From Paenibacillus sp. (GTDB lineage Bacteria > Bacillota > Bacilli > Paenibacillales > Paenibacillaceae), in the NCBI GenBank assembly GCA_029256665.1, contig JAQSXN010000238.1, positions 1-6,417 on the forward strand: DNA of 6,417 nt. Direction: 5' to 3'. This document shows, piece by piece, positions 1 to 5,817 of the stretch. The notes under the pieces were generated by a model, which made no database searches, was not told the DNA's origin, and worked only from the letters and a program-made list of their open reading frames with translations. The translations under genes and the position numbers were made by a program. Within the stretch, counting starts at the first letter, position 1, and each line of letters opens with the position of its first letter.

Positions 1-945
1 GATCAGCATGAGGTGGTTGTCCGTGCCGCCGGATACGATGTTGATGCCTTTGGAGAGCAGCTCCTCGGACAATACCTTCGCGTTTTTCACCACGTTTTGG
101 GCGTATTGCTTGAACTCGGGCTTAAGCGCTTCGCCGAACGCCACGGCTTTGGCCGCGATGATGTGCATCAGCGGGCCGCCCTGGGAACCAGGGAATACGG
201 CCTTGTCGATTGCGGCCGCCCACGGCTTGCGGCACAGAATCATGCCGCCGCGAGGACCGCGAAGCGTCTTGTGCGTCGTAGTCGTTACGAAGTGGGCATG
301 CGGTACCGGGCTCGGATGCAATCCTGCCGCAACGAGGCCTGCGATATGAGCCATGTCGACCATGAAGAGCGCTCCGACTTCGTTCGCGATTTGGCCGAGC
401 TTCTCGAAATCGATGACGCGCGGGTACGCGCTCGCGCCGGCAACCAGCATGCGCGGACGATGCTTGAACGCCAGCTTGCGAACTTCTTCGTAATCGATCG
501 TGAAGGAATCCTCTTGCACGCCGTAAGCCACGAAGTTATACAGCAAGCCGGAAGCATTGACCGGGCTGCCGTGCGTCAAGTGGCCGCCATGGGCAAGGTT
601 CATGCCAAGCACCGTGTCGCCAGGCTGAAGAGCCGCCAAATATACGGCCATGTTCGCTTGCGCTCCGGAGTGAGGCTGCACGTTCGCGTGTTCTGCGCCA
701 AACAGTTCCTTGGCGCGATCGCGGGCCAGATCCTCGACGATGTCGACATGCTCGCAGCCGCCGTAGTAGCGCTTGCCCGGGTAACCTTCCGCGTATTTGT
801 TCGTCAGGACGGAGCCCATGGCTTCAAGCACGGCTTCGCTGACGATGTTCTCGGACGCGATGAGTTCGATGTTGTCGCGTTGGCGTTGCAGCTCCAGGCC
901 AAGCGCTCTTAACACTTCAGGATCTTGTTTGCGTAGATTTTCCAT
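1..945 (-). CDS. glyA: Serine hydroxymethyltransferase, 3' end cut by window edge
   Basis: GlyA is a cytosolic PLP enzyme that converts serine and tetrahydrofolate to glycine and 5,10-methylene-tetrahydrofolate, the main one-carbon entry point for purine, thymidylate and methionine synthesis. My minus-strand translation gives 315 residues from the N-terminus; family members are about 415 residues, so roughly 100 C-terminal residues lie outside the window. Visible family motifs are IELIASEN (26-33), [15 protein letters not shown] (49-63), HSGAQAN (92-98), VDMAHIAGL (196-204) and the PLP-binding [14 protein letters not shown] (221-234) with the Schiff-base lysine at K226. The ATG at 945 has an AGGAGG Shine-Dalgarno 10 bases upstream (956-961). 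The gene follows ywlG by 37 bases with no terminator between, so it should be the third gene of the riboswitch-controlled rpiB-ywlG-glyA unit. The frame is intact throughout. Confidence 0.97.
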   Translation of the reverse strand, partial: MENLRKQDPEVLRALGLELQRQRDNIELIASENIVSEAVLEAMGSVLTNKYAEGYPGKRYYGGCEHVDIVEDLARDRAKELFGAEHANVQPHSGAQANMAVYLAALQPGDTVLGMNLAHGGHLTHGSPVNASGLLYNFVAYGVQEDSFTIDYEEVRKLAFKHRPRMLVAGASAYPRVIDFEKLGQIANEVGALFMVDMAHIAGLVAAGLHPSPVPHAHFVTTTTHKTLRGPRGGMILCRKPWAAAIDKAVFPGSQGGPLMHIIAAKAVAFGEALKPEFKQYAQNVVKNAKVLSEELLSKGINIVSGGTDNHLMLI

Positions 946-982
946 TACGATGATTCCTCCTAAGATAAAGTGATTGTCTTTA

Positions 983-1591
983 TTATTCGCAATGATGCGC
1001 CGTTTGCTCGGCGTTCAGGCCCGTCTGCGGTTCGTATACCGCCCTGGCGCCCCCGATAAGCTTAGGTCTTGTAATCGCCATCGTGACATGCGCTTCCCCG
1101 ATCGAACGGATGGATGGCCGCACGGGCACGGCAACCCTCTTGAGATGCATGCCGATAAACGTGTCTCCGATGTCTATACCCGCATGGGCCGCAACCGACT
1201 CTGCCAGGCATGGCTTGTCGAACCGTCCGAAAGCGTACGCGGCCATGGACCCTCCCGCTCTAGGAACGGGTACAGCGTGCACGACCTCCAGACCATACCG
1301 GCGCGCCGCCTCTTCTTCGATGACGAGCGCGCGGTTCAGATGCTCGCAGCATTGGTACACCGGAATAAAAGAGATGTCCTTCCTGGCGGCTTCGACGCCG
1401 GCGTAGATAGCAGCCGCCGTCTCGATAGCTCCCGCCGTGCCGATCCGCTCCCCGATCACCTCGCTGGTGCTGGCGCCAATGACAAGCAGCTCGCCCGCTT
1501 TAAGGCGTCCTGCCTCCGCCAGCTCCCGAACGATCTTCTCGACGGAAGAGGACCAGCTTGAAGGTTCGTTGTTGCGATCAGCAATCGTCAT
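983..1591 (-). CDS. ywlG: UPF0340 / TIGR01440 family protein YwlG, function unknown
   Basis: A 202-residue soluble protein, somewhat longer than B. subtilis YwlG (about 180 residues as I recall). The family (DUF436/UPF0340) has no assigned reaction known to me. Recognition rests on [19 protein letters not shown] (34-52), the signature [16 protein letters not shown] (79-94), [13 protein letters not shown] (109-121), and [19 protein letters not shown] (140-158). The Cys-Cys-Glu-His cluster at 81-84 is the most obvious candidate active or binding site; that is inference. No signal peptide or membrane segment is seen. The ATG at 1591 is chosen because AAGGAGG sits 8 bases upstream (1600-1606); a longer in-frame reading to 1711 would run into rpiB. 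The gene starts 26 bases after the rpiB stop and precedes glyA, so it is probably cotranscribed with both. The same order occurs in Bacillus, which makes a metabolic link to one-carbon or pentose metabolism plausible but unproven. Confidence 0.93.
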   Translation of the reverse strand: MTIADRNNEPSSWSSSVEKIVRELAEAGRLKAGELLVIGASTSEVIGERIGTAGAIETAAAIYAGVEAARKDISFIPVYQCCEHLNRALVIEEEAARRYGLEVVHAVPVPRAGGSMAAYAFGRFDKPCLAESVAAHAGIDIGDTFIGMHLKRVAVPVRPSIRSIGEAHVTMAITRPKLIGGARAVYEPQTGLNAEQTAHHCE

Positions 1592-1617
1592 CGTTCCCGC
1601 CTCCTTACAACCGCGGA

Positions 1618-2076
1618 TTACGTACGCGCATTGTATTTCGTCTCGATCTCCTTGACCTTGTTGACGCGGCCGACATGTCTCTCGCCTTCCGAGAACGGAG
1701 TCGACAGCCATACCTTCACGATCTCTTCCGCCACGCCGGGTCCGATCACGCGCTCGCCCAAGGCCAGCACGTTCGTATCGTTATGCTCGCGGGTCGCCTT
1801 GGCGGAGAACAGATCATGCACAAGCGCGCAGCGAATGCCGGCCACCTTGTTGGCGGCAATCGACATGCCGATGCCGGTGCCGCAGATCAAGATGCCGCGC
1901 TCGGCTTCGCCCGCGACGACCTTCTCGCATACCGGCAGAGCGTAATCCGGGTAATCGACGGATTGGCTGCAATCGCAGCCTACATCCTCAATCTCGTGTC
2001 CGAGCGACTCCAGCAGCGGCACGATTACATCCTTCAAGCGATAGCCGGCGTGATCGGCTCCAATAGCAATCTTCAA
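1618..2076 (-). CDS. rpiB: Ribose-5-phosphate isomerase B
   Basis: RpiB interconverts ribulose 5-phosphate and ribose 5-phosphate in the cytosol, feeding PRPP and nucleotide synthesis. The 152-residue product is the normal length (B. subtilis YwlF about 149). Residues expected for catalysis and phosphate binding are visible: D8-H9-A-G (GADHAG), the base C65 in ILICGTGIGMSIAANK (62-77) with the GTGIG anion loop at 66-70, H98 in REHNDTNVLALG, and H134/R137 near the C-terminus. The start is a TTG at 2076: the protein then begins MKIAIGADHAG as the family does, and AGAGGTG lies 6 bases upstream. An in-frame extension to another TTG at 2127 would add residues not found in the family and would bury that ribosome binding site. 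It is the first gene after the ZTP riboswitch, about 220 bases downstream of its terminator. RpiB-fold relatives such as LacAB are possible but far less likely here. Confidence 0.96.
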   Translation of the reverse strand: MKIAIGADHAGYRLKDVIVPLLESLGHEIEDVGCDCSQSVDYPDYALPVCEKVVAGEAERGILICGTGIGMSIAANKVAGIRCALVHDLFSAKATREHNDTNVLALGERVIGPGVAEEIVKVWLSTPFSEGERHVGRVNKVKEIETKYNART

Positions 2077-2082
2077 TGCCAA

Positions 2083-2089
2083 CACCTCT
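2083..2089 (-). promoter_or_regulatory. Ribosome binding site that fixes the rpiB TTG start
   Basis: AGAGGTG on the minus strand, 6 bases before the TTG at 2076. GTG and TTG codons at 2085 and 2082 are in frame but lie within or directly beside this site, so they cannot be the start it serves. The choice gives the family-standard N-terminus. Confidence 0.75.
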
Positions 2090-2234
2090 TCTTCTGATTT
2101 CCTTGCCCGGTTCCTTGCGCTTGGCAAATCACCCTATGCTGCTAGTATACCTCTCCAGCGGAAAAACCTCTATCGGCCATACATAATTGCCGGGCGCGGG
2201 CCAGGCCCGCACCATCGACCTGCATGGCGATAGG

Positions 2235-2301
2235 GAATGAAAAACAAGGCGATCCGGCTATCGCCGAACCCGCAAGCCACGATACCATGAATGAAAAACA
2301 A
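2235..2301. repeat. 13-bp direct repeat marking two terminator tails
   Basis: GAATGAAAAACAA occurs at 2235-2247 and again, identically, at 2289-2301, a period of 54 bases. On the minus strand each copy is the U-rich tail (TTGTTTTTCATTC) immediately after a hairpin, so the repeat has duplicated or converged terminator tails. Confidence 0.8.
2240..2265 (-). terminator. Second, weaker terminator-like hairpin
   Basis: Minus strand: GGCGAT (2265-2260), six-base loop, ATCGCC (2253-2248), followed directly by TTGTTTTT (2247-2240). A six-pair stem with a U-rich tail resembles an intrinsic terminator. It lies about 30 bases after the riboswitch terminator. An alternative CGGC-GATA-GCCG pairing overlaps it, so the fold is uncertain. 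Confidence 0.45.
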
Positions 2302-2338
2302 AAAAGAGCAGCCATGCTGTATCAGCATGACGCTCTTT
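2294..2338 (-). terminator. Intrinsic terminator of the ZTP riboswitch
   Basis: Read on the minus strand: AAAGAGC (2338-2332), two bases, a perfect inner stem CATGCTG / CAGCATG (2329-2323 and 2319-2313) with loop ATA, three bases, then GCTCTTT (2309-2303), running into TTTTTTGTTTTTC. The 14-pair interrupted stem and long U tract make it a strong terminator. Its first base is the last base of the aptamer's CGCCTGGGCA, the usual arrangement for a transcription-attenuating ZTP riboswitch: ligand-bound aptamer should disfavour the hairpin and permit read-through into rpiB-ywlG-glyA. The exact switching overlap is only at the aptamer 3' edge. Confidence 0.9.
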
Positions 2339-2412
2339 GCCCAGGCGACCGGCCGTATATTCCGATGCTCCACCGTGGTTACCCACTTCCGTCGCCAGTT
2401 ACATCGGAAACC
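2338..2412 (-). ncRNA. ZTP (pfl) riboswitch aptamer upstream of rpiB-ywlG-glyA
   Basis: The minus strand carries the hallmark elements of the ZTP/ZMP-sensing pfl motif in correct order. P1 is TTCCGATG (2409-2402) pairing perfectly with CATCGGAA (2367-2360). Inside it, the conserved ACTGGCG (2399-2393) is followed by a P2 hairpin GTGG-GTAA-CCAC and the GGTGGAG segment. After P1 comes a short P3 (GCC/GGC) whose loop lies in the invariant CGCCTGGGCA (2347-2338); its CGCC can form the pseudoknot with GGCG of the first conserved segment. The family binds AICAR mono- and triphosphate, which build up when 10-formyl-THF is short, and typically controls folate and purine genes including glyA. The nearest gene downstream is rpiB, with glyA third, and a terminator directly abuts the aptamer. 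A sigma-A-like promoter lies just upstream. I identified this by motif recall, not by a covariance-model search. Confidence 0.92.
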
Positions 2413-2427
2413 GTGTTTTGTACCTTA

Positions 2428-2456
2428 ATCATAGCGTAAGACCGTTCAGAAATCAA
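2428..2456 (-). promoter_or_regulatory. Sigma-A-type promoter for the riboswitch operon
   Basis: Minus strand TTGATT (2456-2451), a 17-base spacer and TATGAT (2433-2428); each hexamer is one or two changes from consensus. Transcription would begin near 2421, just before the ZTP aptamer. It lies 28 bases past the ywlE stop, so rpiB-ywlG-glyA can be transcribed apart from ywlC-mntP-ywlE. An inverted repeat AGAAATC / GATTTCT (2448-2454, 2461-2467) overlaps the -35. Confidence 0.75.
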
Positions 2457-2484
2457 TCCGGATTTCTCTTCGGCAGCGCCTATT

Positions 2485-3075
2485 TTAACGGGCGACGCCC
2501 CGTCCGGACAGCTTGTCCAGCAGCTTGCCGATCGCATCCTCGATCTCCCTGGAGCAGCTGTCGTAGAGCGATTGCGAGCCGCCGAACGGATCGGCGATGT
2601 CGAAGCTCGGGATGCGGCGTTCCAGCTCCAGCAGACGCCGGCGTTCGTCGCCGGTCAATTGCTGGCCTAGCGCTCCTTTCATCTGCATGTCGGAATACAA
2701 GCTTTCGAGCTCTTCGATATTCCGCAGCACGTCCGGATCGGAGTTGGCGAACTCCTTTAACGTATAAGTCTTGTCCACCGCATCCGGATGCACATGCAGC
2801 AGATCGCGCTTATGCCCGGACGTCATCGCCAATATGAGATCGGCCCAATCGACGGCTTCCGCCGTGAGGGCGCGGGACGAACCTTGATGCGAGACCTCGC
2901 GCCTGCGCAGCGTCTCGAGCGCGCCCGCCGAAATCGGCAGGCCGTCGACGGTCGACACGCCCGCGGATCGGACGGCTACCGTAATTCCCCTCCTCGACGC
3001 TTGCTCGCGAAGCAAGGCTTCGGCCATCGGAGAACGACAGGTATTGCCGGTGCATACGAACAAAATACGTTTCAT
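2485..3075 (-). CDS. ywlE: Low-molecular-weight phosphatase, protein-arginine phosphatase type
   Basis: A cytosolic LMW-PTP-fold phosphatase. The P-loop is CTGNTCRS (8-15), with nucleophile C8 and arginine R14, and the general-acid aspartate is D162 in DIADPFGGS (159-167). The Thr in CTGNT (T12) is the residue that in B. subtilis YwlE (T11) directs specificity to phospho-arginine rather than phospho-tyrosine, so the expected role is removing McsB-type arginine phosphate marks; this is inference from family knowledge. At 196 residues it is about 45 longer than B. subtilis YwlE. The extra length lies mainly at about 111-158, a charged helical stretch between TLKEFA and the DPFGG loop. The ATG at 3075 is preceded by AGAGAGGTG and gives the family-standard start MKRILFVCTGNT; an 11-residue extension to 3108 is unlikely. 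It follows mntP by 40 bases, and the stop is 28 bases before the riboswitch promoter. Confidence 0.93.
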   Translation of the reverse strand: MKRILFVCTGNTCRSPMAEALLREQASRRGITVAVRSAGVSTVDGLPISAGALETLRRREVSHQGSSRALTAEAVDWADLILAMTSGHKRDLLHVHPDAVDKTYTLKEFANSDPDVLRNIEELESLYSDMQMKGALGQQLTGDERRRLLELERRIPSFDIADPFGGSQSLYDSCSREIEDAIGKLLDKLSGRGVAR

Positions 3076-3115
3076 ATCGCGTTTCACCTCTCTCATGTGA
3101 TCGAACAATAAACCT

Positions 3116-3676
3116 CTAGAGGACGAACAGAATGCCGAAGACGAGCAGGATCGCCCCGCCGAACGCTTCGCCGTATTCGCCCAGGTTGCCGCTTACCTTC
3201 CTGCCCAAGAACAAACCAAGCATCGACATCGACCCGCCAAGAAGGCCAAACAACGTGATCGCCAGCCACAGATCGAACGAAAACATGCCCAGCGTGATCC
3301 CGACGGAAAAGGCGTCGATGCTGACGCTCACCGCGATGACGAGCAATCCCCATAAGGAGCGATGGTCAAACGACTTCGCTTCTTCTCCCTTTAACGAGCT
3401 ATAAATCATATGACCGCCGAGCAGCATGAGCAGCAAACCCGCCACGGTCGAAGCAACTTGTCCCAGCAAGCCGCTGACGAGCTGTCCCGTCAATAGTCCG
3501 CCGATCGGCATAATGACGTGGAATAGGCCGATGACGAAGCCCAGCTTCAGAATATCGCGCAGCCTGATTCCCTTAAGCCCGATGCCCAGCCCTAGCGAGA
3601 AGGCATCAAACCCTAGCGCCGCCGCAATGCAGAGCAGCGTCAGTACTTGTCCCGCATATAAATTCGCATCCCACAC
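3116..3676 (-). CDS. mntP: Manganese efflux pump MntP (DUF204 family)
   Basis: A six-helix inner-membrane exporter of the MntP/YtaF family that expels Mn2+. Two internally related halves each carry an acidic membrane motif: LGFDAFSLGLGIGL in the first helix and VSIDAFSVGITLGM in the fourth. Glycine-rich helices (GLLLMLLGGHMIYSSL, GLLGGSMSMLGLFLGRKVSG, EAFGGAILLVFGILFVL) complete the fold. The length of 186-191 residues is normal. The start is ambiguous. I prefer the GTG at 3676, which has GGGGGAG six bases upstream (3683-3689) and gives MWDANLYAGQ; an in-frame ATG at 3691 would add MGEMV but has no good ribosome binding site. It lies between ywlC and ywlE, the same slot as ywlD in Bacillus. 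No Mn-sensing yybP-ykoY riboswitch is visible in the 86-base gap upstream. Confidence 0.92.
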   Translation of the reverse strand: MWDANLYAGQVLTLLCIAAALGFDAFSLGLGIGLKGIRLRDILKLGFVIGLFHVIMPIGGLLTGQLVSGLLGQVASTVAGLLLMLLGGHMIYSSLKGEEAKSFDHRSLWGLLVIAVSVSIDAFSVGITLGMFSFDLWLAITLFGLLGGSMSMLGLFLGRKVSGNLGEYGEAFGGAILLVFGILFVL

Positions 3677-3714
3677 TACCATCTCCCCCATGTCCGCCGC
3701 GCGTTCTCTAACCC

Positions 3715-3741
3715 ATCATATGCGGACAAGAGGAGGTTCAA
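3715..3741 (-). promoter_or_regulatory. Possible weak promoter before mntP
   Basis: Minus strand TTGAAC (3741-3736), a short 15-base spacer and TATGAT (3720-3715). An inverted repeat TGTCCGC / GCGGACA (3691-3697 and 3722-3728, 24-base loop) spans the -10 region and the upstream ATG. The short spacer makes this only a candidate; mntP can equally be read from the ywlC promoter. Confidence 0.3.
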
Positions 3742-3762
3742 TACTAAATAATGGAATCCAAA

Positions 3763-4824
3763 TCAGACCGTTTCGTGCCGGCCGCCCGATGCTTTGACCA
3801 TCCGGTTAAGCAAGGCCGCGCCGATGCCCGCCTTGGCCGGCGACTCCGCCCAAATGCGCTCTATGCCCGCCGCGTCGAACTGCCGAAGCGCCGCATAGAG
3901 ACTATGCGCCGCGTCTTCGAGCTTCGTCTCGCTGCCCATGCCGATGACGAGGTCTGCAACATAACGGGCCGCGCGCTCGTCGAAAGCGAGAACTCCCGTC
4001 GATATGCCGCACGCCCGGCTGTCGTCGACAGCGGCCTGAATGGCCGTCGCGACGGATGACGGCTCTCCGCCAACCAACGTCAGCTCGCCCTGCGGGGCGT
4101 AGTGCGCGTATTTCATGCCGGGCGAACGGGGCGCCGCCGCTTCTCCCATTTGGTCGTCCGTTACGATGACCGCATGGGGCAAAGCGGCTTGCAGAGCCTC
4201 CGCCGTGATGCCGCCCGGTCTTAGGATGCGGACGAGCCGGTCGCCTTCCAGCTCCACGACCGTCGACTCCAGTCCGACGCCCGTCGCCCCGCCGTCCACG
4301 ATGCCGTCGATTCGGCCGGCAAGATCCTCCAGCACATGCCCCGCCGTCGTGGGGCTCGGCCGGCCCGAGCGGTTGGCGCTCGGCGCGGCGATCGGACAAT
4401 CGGCTTGCCTGATCAGTCCGAGCGCCAGAGGATGATCCGGCATGCGGACGGCAACGGTCGGCAGGCCCGCCGTTACGAGACGAGACAAGGCCCCTTCCTT
4501 GGCGGGCAGCACGAGCGTCAGAGGACCGGGCCAAAAGAGATCCATGAGCTTGTCCGCAAGAGGGGAACTCGCTGTTATTAGCCCGTCCAGCTGGCACCTG
4601 TCCGCGATGTGCACGATAAGCGGATTATCGGAGGGCCGCCCCTTGGCCTCAAAGATGCCGGCAACCGCTAGGTCGCTGCGGGCATCAGCGCCGAGTCCGT
4701 ATACCGTCTCCGTCGGGAATGCCACGAGACCGCCCGCGCGCAGCGCTTCCGCCGCTTGAACCGGCGCCATTACGGCTCCCGAGCCTTCTGCGTATTCTAC
4801 TTTCCAAACCATCGTATCTGGCAT
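3763..4824 (-). CDS. ywlC: Threonylcarbamoyl-AMP synthase, Sua5/YwlC type
   Basis: This enzyme makes L-threonylcarbamoyl-AMP from threonine, bicarbonate and ATP, the first step in the universal t6A37 modification of ANN-decoding tRNAs; TsaBDE (not in this window) complete the transfer. The 353-residue length matches the two-domain Sua5 form (YwlC about 346) rather than the short TsaC. The N-terminal YrdC domain has FPTETVYGLGA (36-46), KGRPSDNPLIVH (61-72), WPGPLTLVLP (98-107), VAVRMPDHP (124-132) and SANRSGRPSPT (149-159). The interdomain linker shows SPGMKYAHYAP (234-244), and the C-terminal Sua5 domain ends with AALLNRMVKASGGR. The ATG at 4824 is the first in frame; its AAGGA is 11 bases upstream (4836-4840), rather far. 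A second ATG at 4812 lacks a site. It has an extended -10 promoter and probably leads the ywlC-mntP-ywlE unit. Confidence 0.95.
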   Translation of the reverse strand: MPDTMVWKVEYAEGSGAVMAPVQAAEALRAGGLVAFPTETVYGLGADARSDLAVAGIFEAKGRPSDNPLIVHIADRCQLDGLITASSPLADKLMDLFWPGPLTLVLPAKEGALSRLVTAGLPTVAVRMPDHPLALGLIRQADCPIAAPSANRSGRPSPTTAGHVLEDLAGRIDGIVDGGATGVGLESTVVELEGDRLVRILRPGGITAEALQAALPHAVIVTDDQMGEAAAPRSPGMKYAHYAPQGELTLVGGEPSSVATAIQAAVDDSRACGISTGVLAFDERAARYVADLVIGMGSETKLEDAAHSLYAALRQFDAAGIERIWAESPAKAGIGAALLNRMVKASGGRHETV

Positions 4825-4876
4825 CTCATGCTCAATCCTTATTGTGACTATTCGTTTATAAGCCGTTCTTCCCGCT

Positions 4877-4885
4877 ATTATAACA
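4877..4885 (-). promoter_or_regulatory. Extended -10 promoter for ywlC
   Basis: Minus strand TGTTATAAT (4885-4877) is a perfect TGnTATAAT extended -10, the only such match in this gap. No good -35 hexamer stands 16-18 bases upstream, which extended -10 promoters tolerate. Transcription would begin near 4870, leaving a leader of about 46 bases before ywlC. Confidence 0.6.
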
Positions 4886-4941
4886 TATCGATCAACCCTC
4901 GGGACCGGGCTTGACGAGGGCGAGGTTCGGATCGCGCAGGC

Positions 4942-4979
4942 GAAGGCGCCTGTCCCGGGCGGGGTCGACAGGCGCCTTC
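4942..4979 (-). terminator. GC-rich hairpin after spoIIR, probable terminator without U tract
   Basis: A perfect 13-bp inverted repeat, GAAGGCGCCTGTC (4942-4954) and GACAGGCGCCTTC (4967-4979), with a 12-base loop, begins 31 bases past the spoIIR stop. It lies upstream of the ywlC promoter, where a transcript end is expected. Neither strand has a T run after it, so it may instead act as a 3' stabiliser or need a factor. Confidence 0.55.
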
Positions 4980-5010
4980 ATTGGACTCCGTATTGATCGC
5001 GCCGGTTCGG

Positions 5011-5754
5011 CTAGAACAGCGACTTGATCCAGTTGATCAGCTTCTCGAGCATCTCCCAGATAAAAAATTTGGCTTTCGGCGCATCAACCTGCTTATCGCC
5101 TTGCGTCGCGGTTGCCTCCTTGTCGGAAGCATCCGTTCCGGCCTTAACCGCCTTGTCGGCGGAATCCGCGCTTGCCTGCGCCGCCGGAGCCTCGGCTGCC
5201 GCCGATGCCTCTCCGGTCGCCGCGTCCACGAAGCATAGCGGCGGGAACAGCACGCACCACCAGTTCTGTCCTTTTCCTTCGCCGATCGTAATAAGCAAAG
5301 CTTCGTATTGGCCGGCCGGATACACTTTGTTGCCGTACATCTTCGTCGGGAATTCCACGAGACCGAGCTCCGCCGAAGACGTATAAGCGAAGCCTCTGCT
5401 TGCGAGCGCGTCCTTGACGATGCCTTGCAGCTCCGGCAGCTTCGACTGAATCGTCGCGCGGGCTTCTTCGATCGTTTGCTGTCCCGTCGCCCAGCCGTTC
5501 ATCGCTTTGACGATTTCGTCGCGCACGACGCGCTTCACCAATTGATCCGGGGCGCTGTCGGAATTGGCCAATATACGAAGACGGATCGCTTCGGACGGGA
5601 TGTCTCCCGTGGCGAGCGCGGCGTCCATTTTATGAGATTCCCAGCTCATAATGAGCACAATAATGGCGATAACAATAAAACCGTATGACGAGCGGTATGG
5701 AAAACGATAAGGTTTAGCGGAATAATGGAAGGACGTCGTATAATAACGGGACAT
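5011..5754 (-). CDS. spoIIR: Stage II sporulation protein R
   Basis: SpoIIR is made in the forespore, secreted into the intermembrane space and triggers the SpoIIGA protease to activate pro-sigma-E in the mother cell. The 247-residue product has a basic N-terminus, one membrane or signal segment (about 24-38, SYGFIVIAIIVLIMSW), and the family core: SEAIRLRILANSDS (54-67), QLVKRVVRDEIVKAMNGW (71-88), YPAGQYEALLITIGEGKGQNWWCVLFPPLCFVD (145-177). Residues 178-228 are a low-complexity Ala/Lys/Asp linker, followed by a C-terminal aromatic amphipathic helix (229-247). The ATG at 5754 is chosen because AGAGGAG lies 8 bases upstream (5763-5769). An in-frame ATG at 5838 would place the sigma-F-type promoter inside the gene. 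In Bacillus ywlA and ywlB lie between spoIIR and ywlC; here they are absent. Confidence 0.96.
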   Translation of the reverse strand: MSRYYTTSFHYSAKPYRFPYRSSYGFIVIAIIVLIMSWESHKMDAALATGDIPSEAIRLRILANSDSAPDQLVKRVVRDEIVKAMNGWATGQQTIEEARATIQSKLPELQGIVKDALASRGFAYTSSAELGLVEFPTKMYGNKVYPAGQYEALLITIGEGKGQNWWCVLFPPLCFVDAATGEASAAAEAPAAQASADSADKAVKAGTDASDKEATATQGDKQVDAPKAKFFIWEMLEKLINWIKSLF

Positions 5755-5817
5755 GACACAAGCTCCTCTCGCGCACCCGCCGGTGCGTCTGCTTGCGTTC
5801 CGGAACGTCTCTACCGT

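Larger units (their letters stand above)
2077..2293 (-). other. Long structured 5' leader between riboswitch terminators and rpiB
   Basis: No convincing gene lies in these 217 bases on either strand. Read in the minus direction they contain the second terminator-like hairpin (2240-2265), then a perfect GC-rich inverted repeat (GCGGGCC and GGCCCGC at 2196-2202 and 2204-2210, one base apart), an isolated TATACT (2144-2149) without a recognisable -35 partner, and finally the rpiB ribosome binding site. Transcripts that read through the riboswitch would carry this stretch as untranslated leader. Confidence 0.6.

Noticed and set aside
13..912. Plus-strand open frame of 299 codons opposite glyA
   Set aside because: It is the antisense shadow of glyA, whose minus-strand translation carries every expected SHMT motif; the plus product has no recognisable domain and no convincing ribosome binding site.
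2144..2149. TATACT as a possible -10 for a riboswitch-independent rpiB promoter
   Set aside because: No acceptable -35 at 16-18 bases and no TG extension; left only as a leader landmark.
2170..2439. Small open frames over the ywlE-rpiB gap (67 codons minus, 71 and 166 codons plus)
   Set aside because: They overlap the riboswitch, its terminators or ywlE, lack ribosome binding sites and have no family resemblance.
3677..3762. Manganese-sensing yybP-ykoY riboswitch before mntP
   Set aside because: The gap is too short and lacks the conserved loops of that motif.
3902..4597. Minus-strand 231-codon frame overlapping ywlC, plus several plus-strand frames there
   Set aside because: The products are Arg/Gly/Pro-rich with no domain, as expected for off-frame reading of GC-rich ywlC, which is itself a full-length Sua5 protein.
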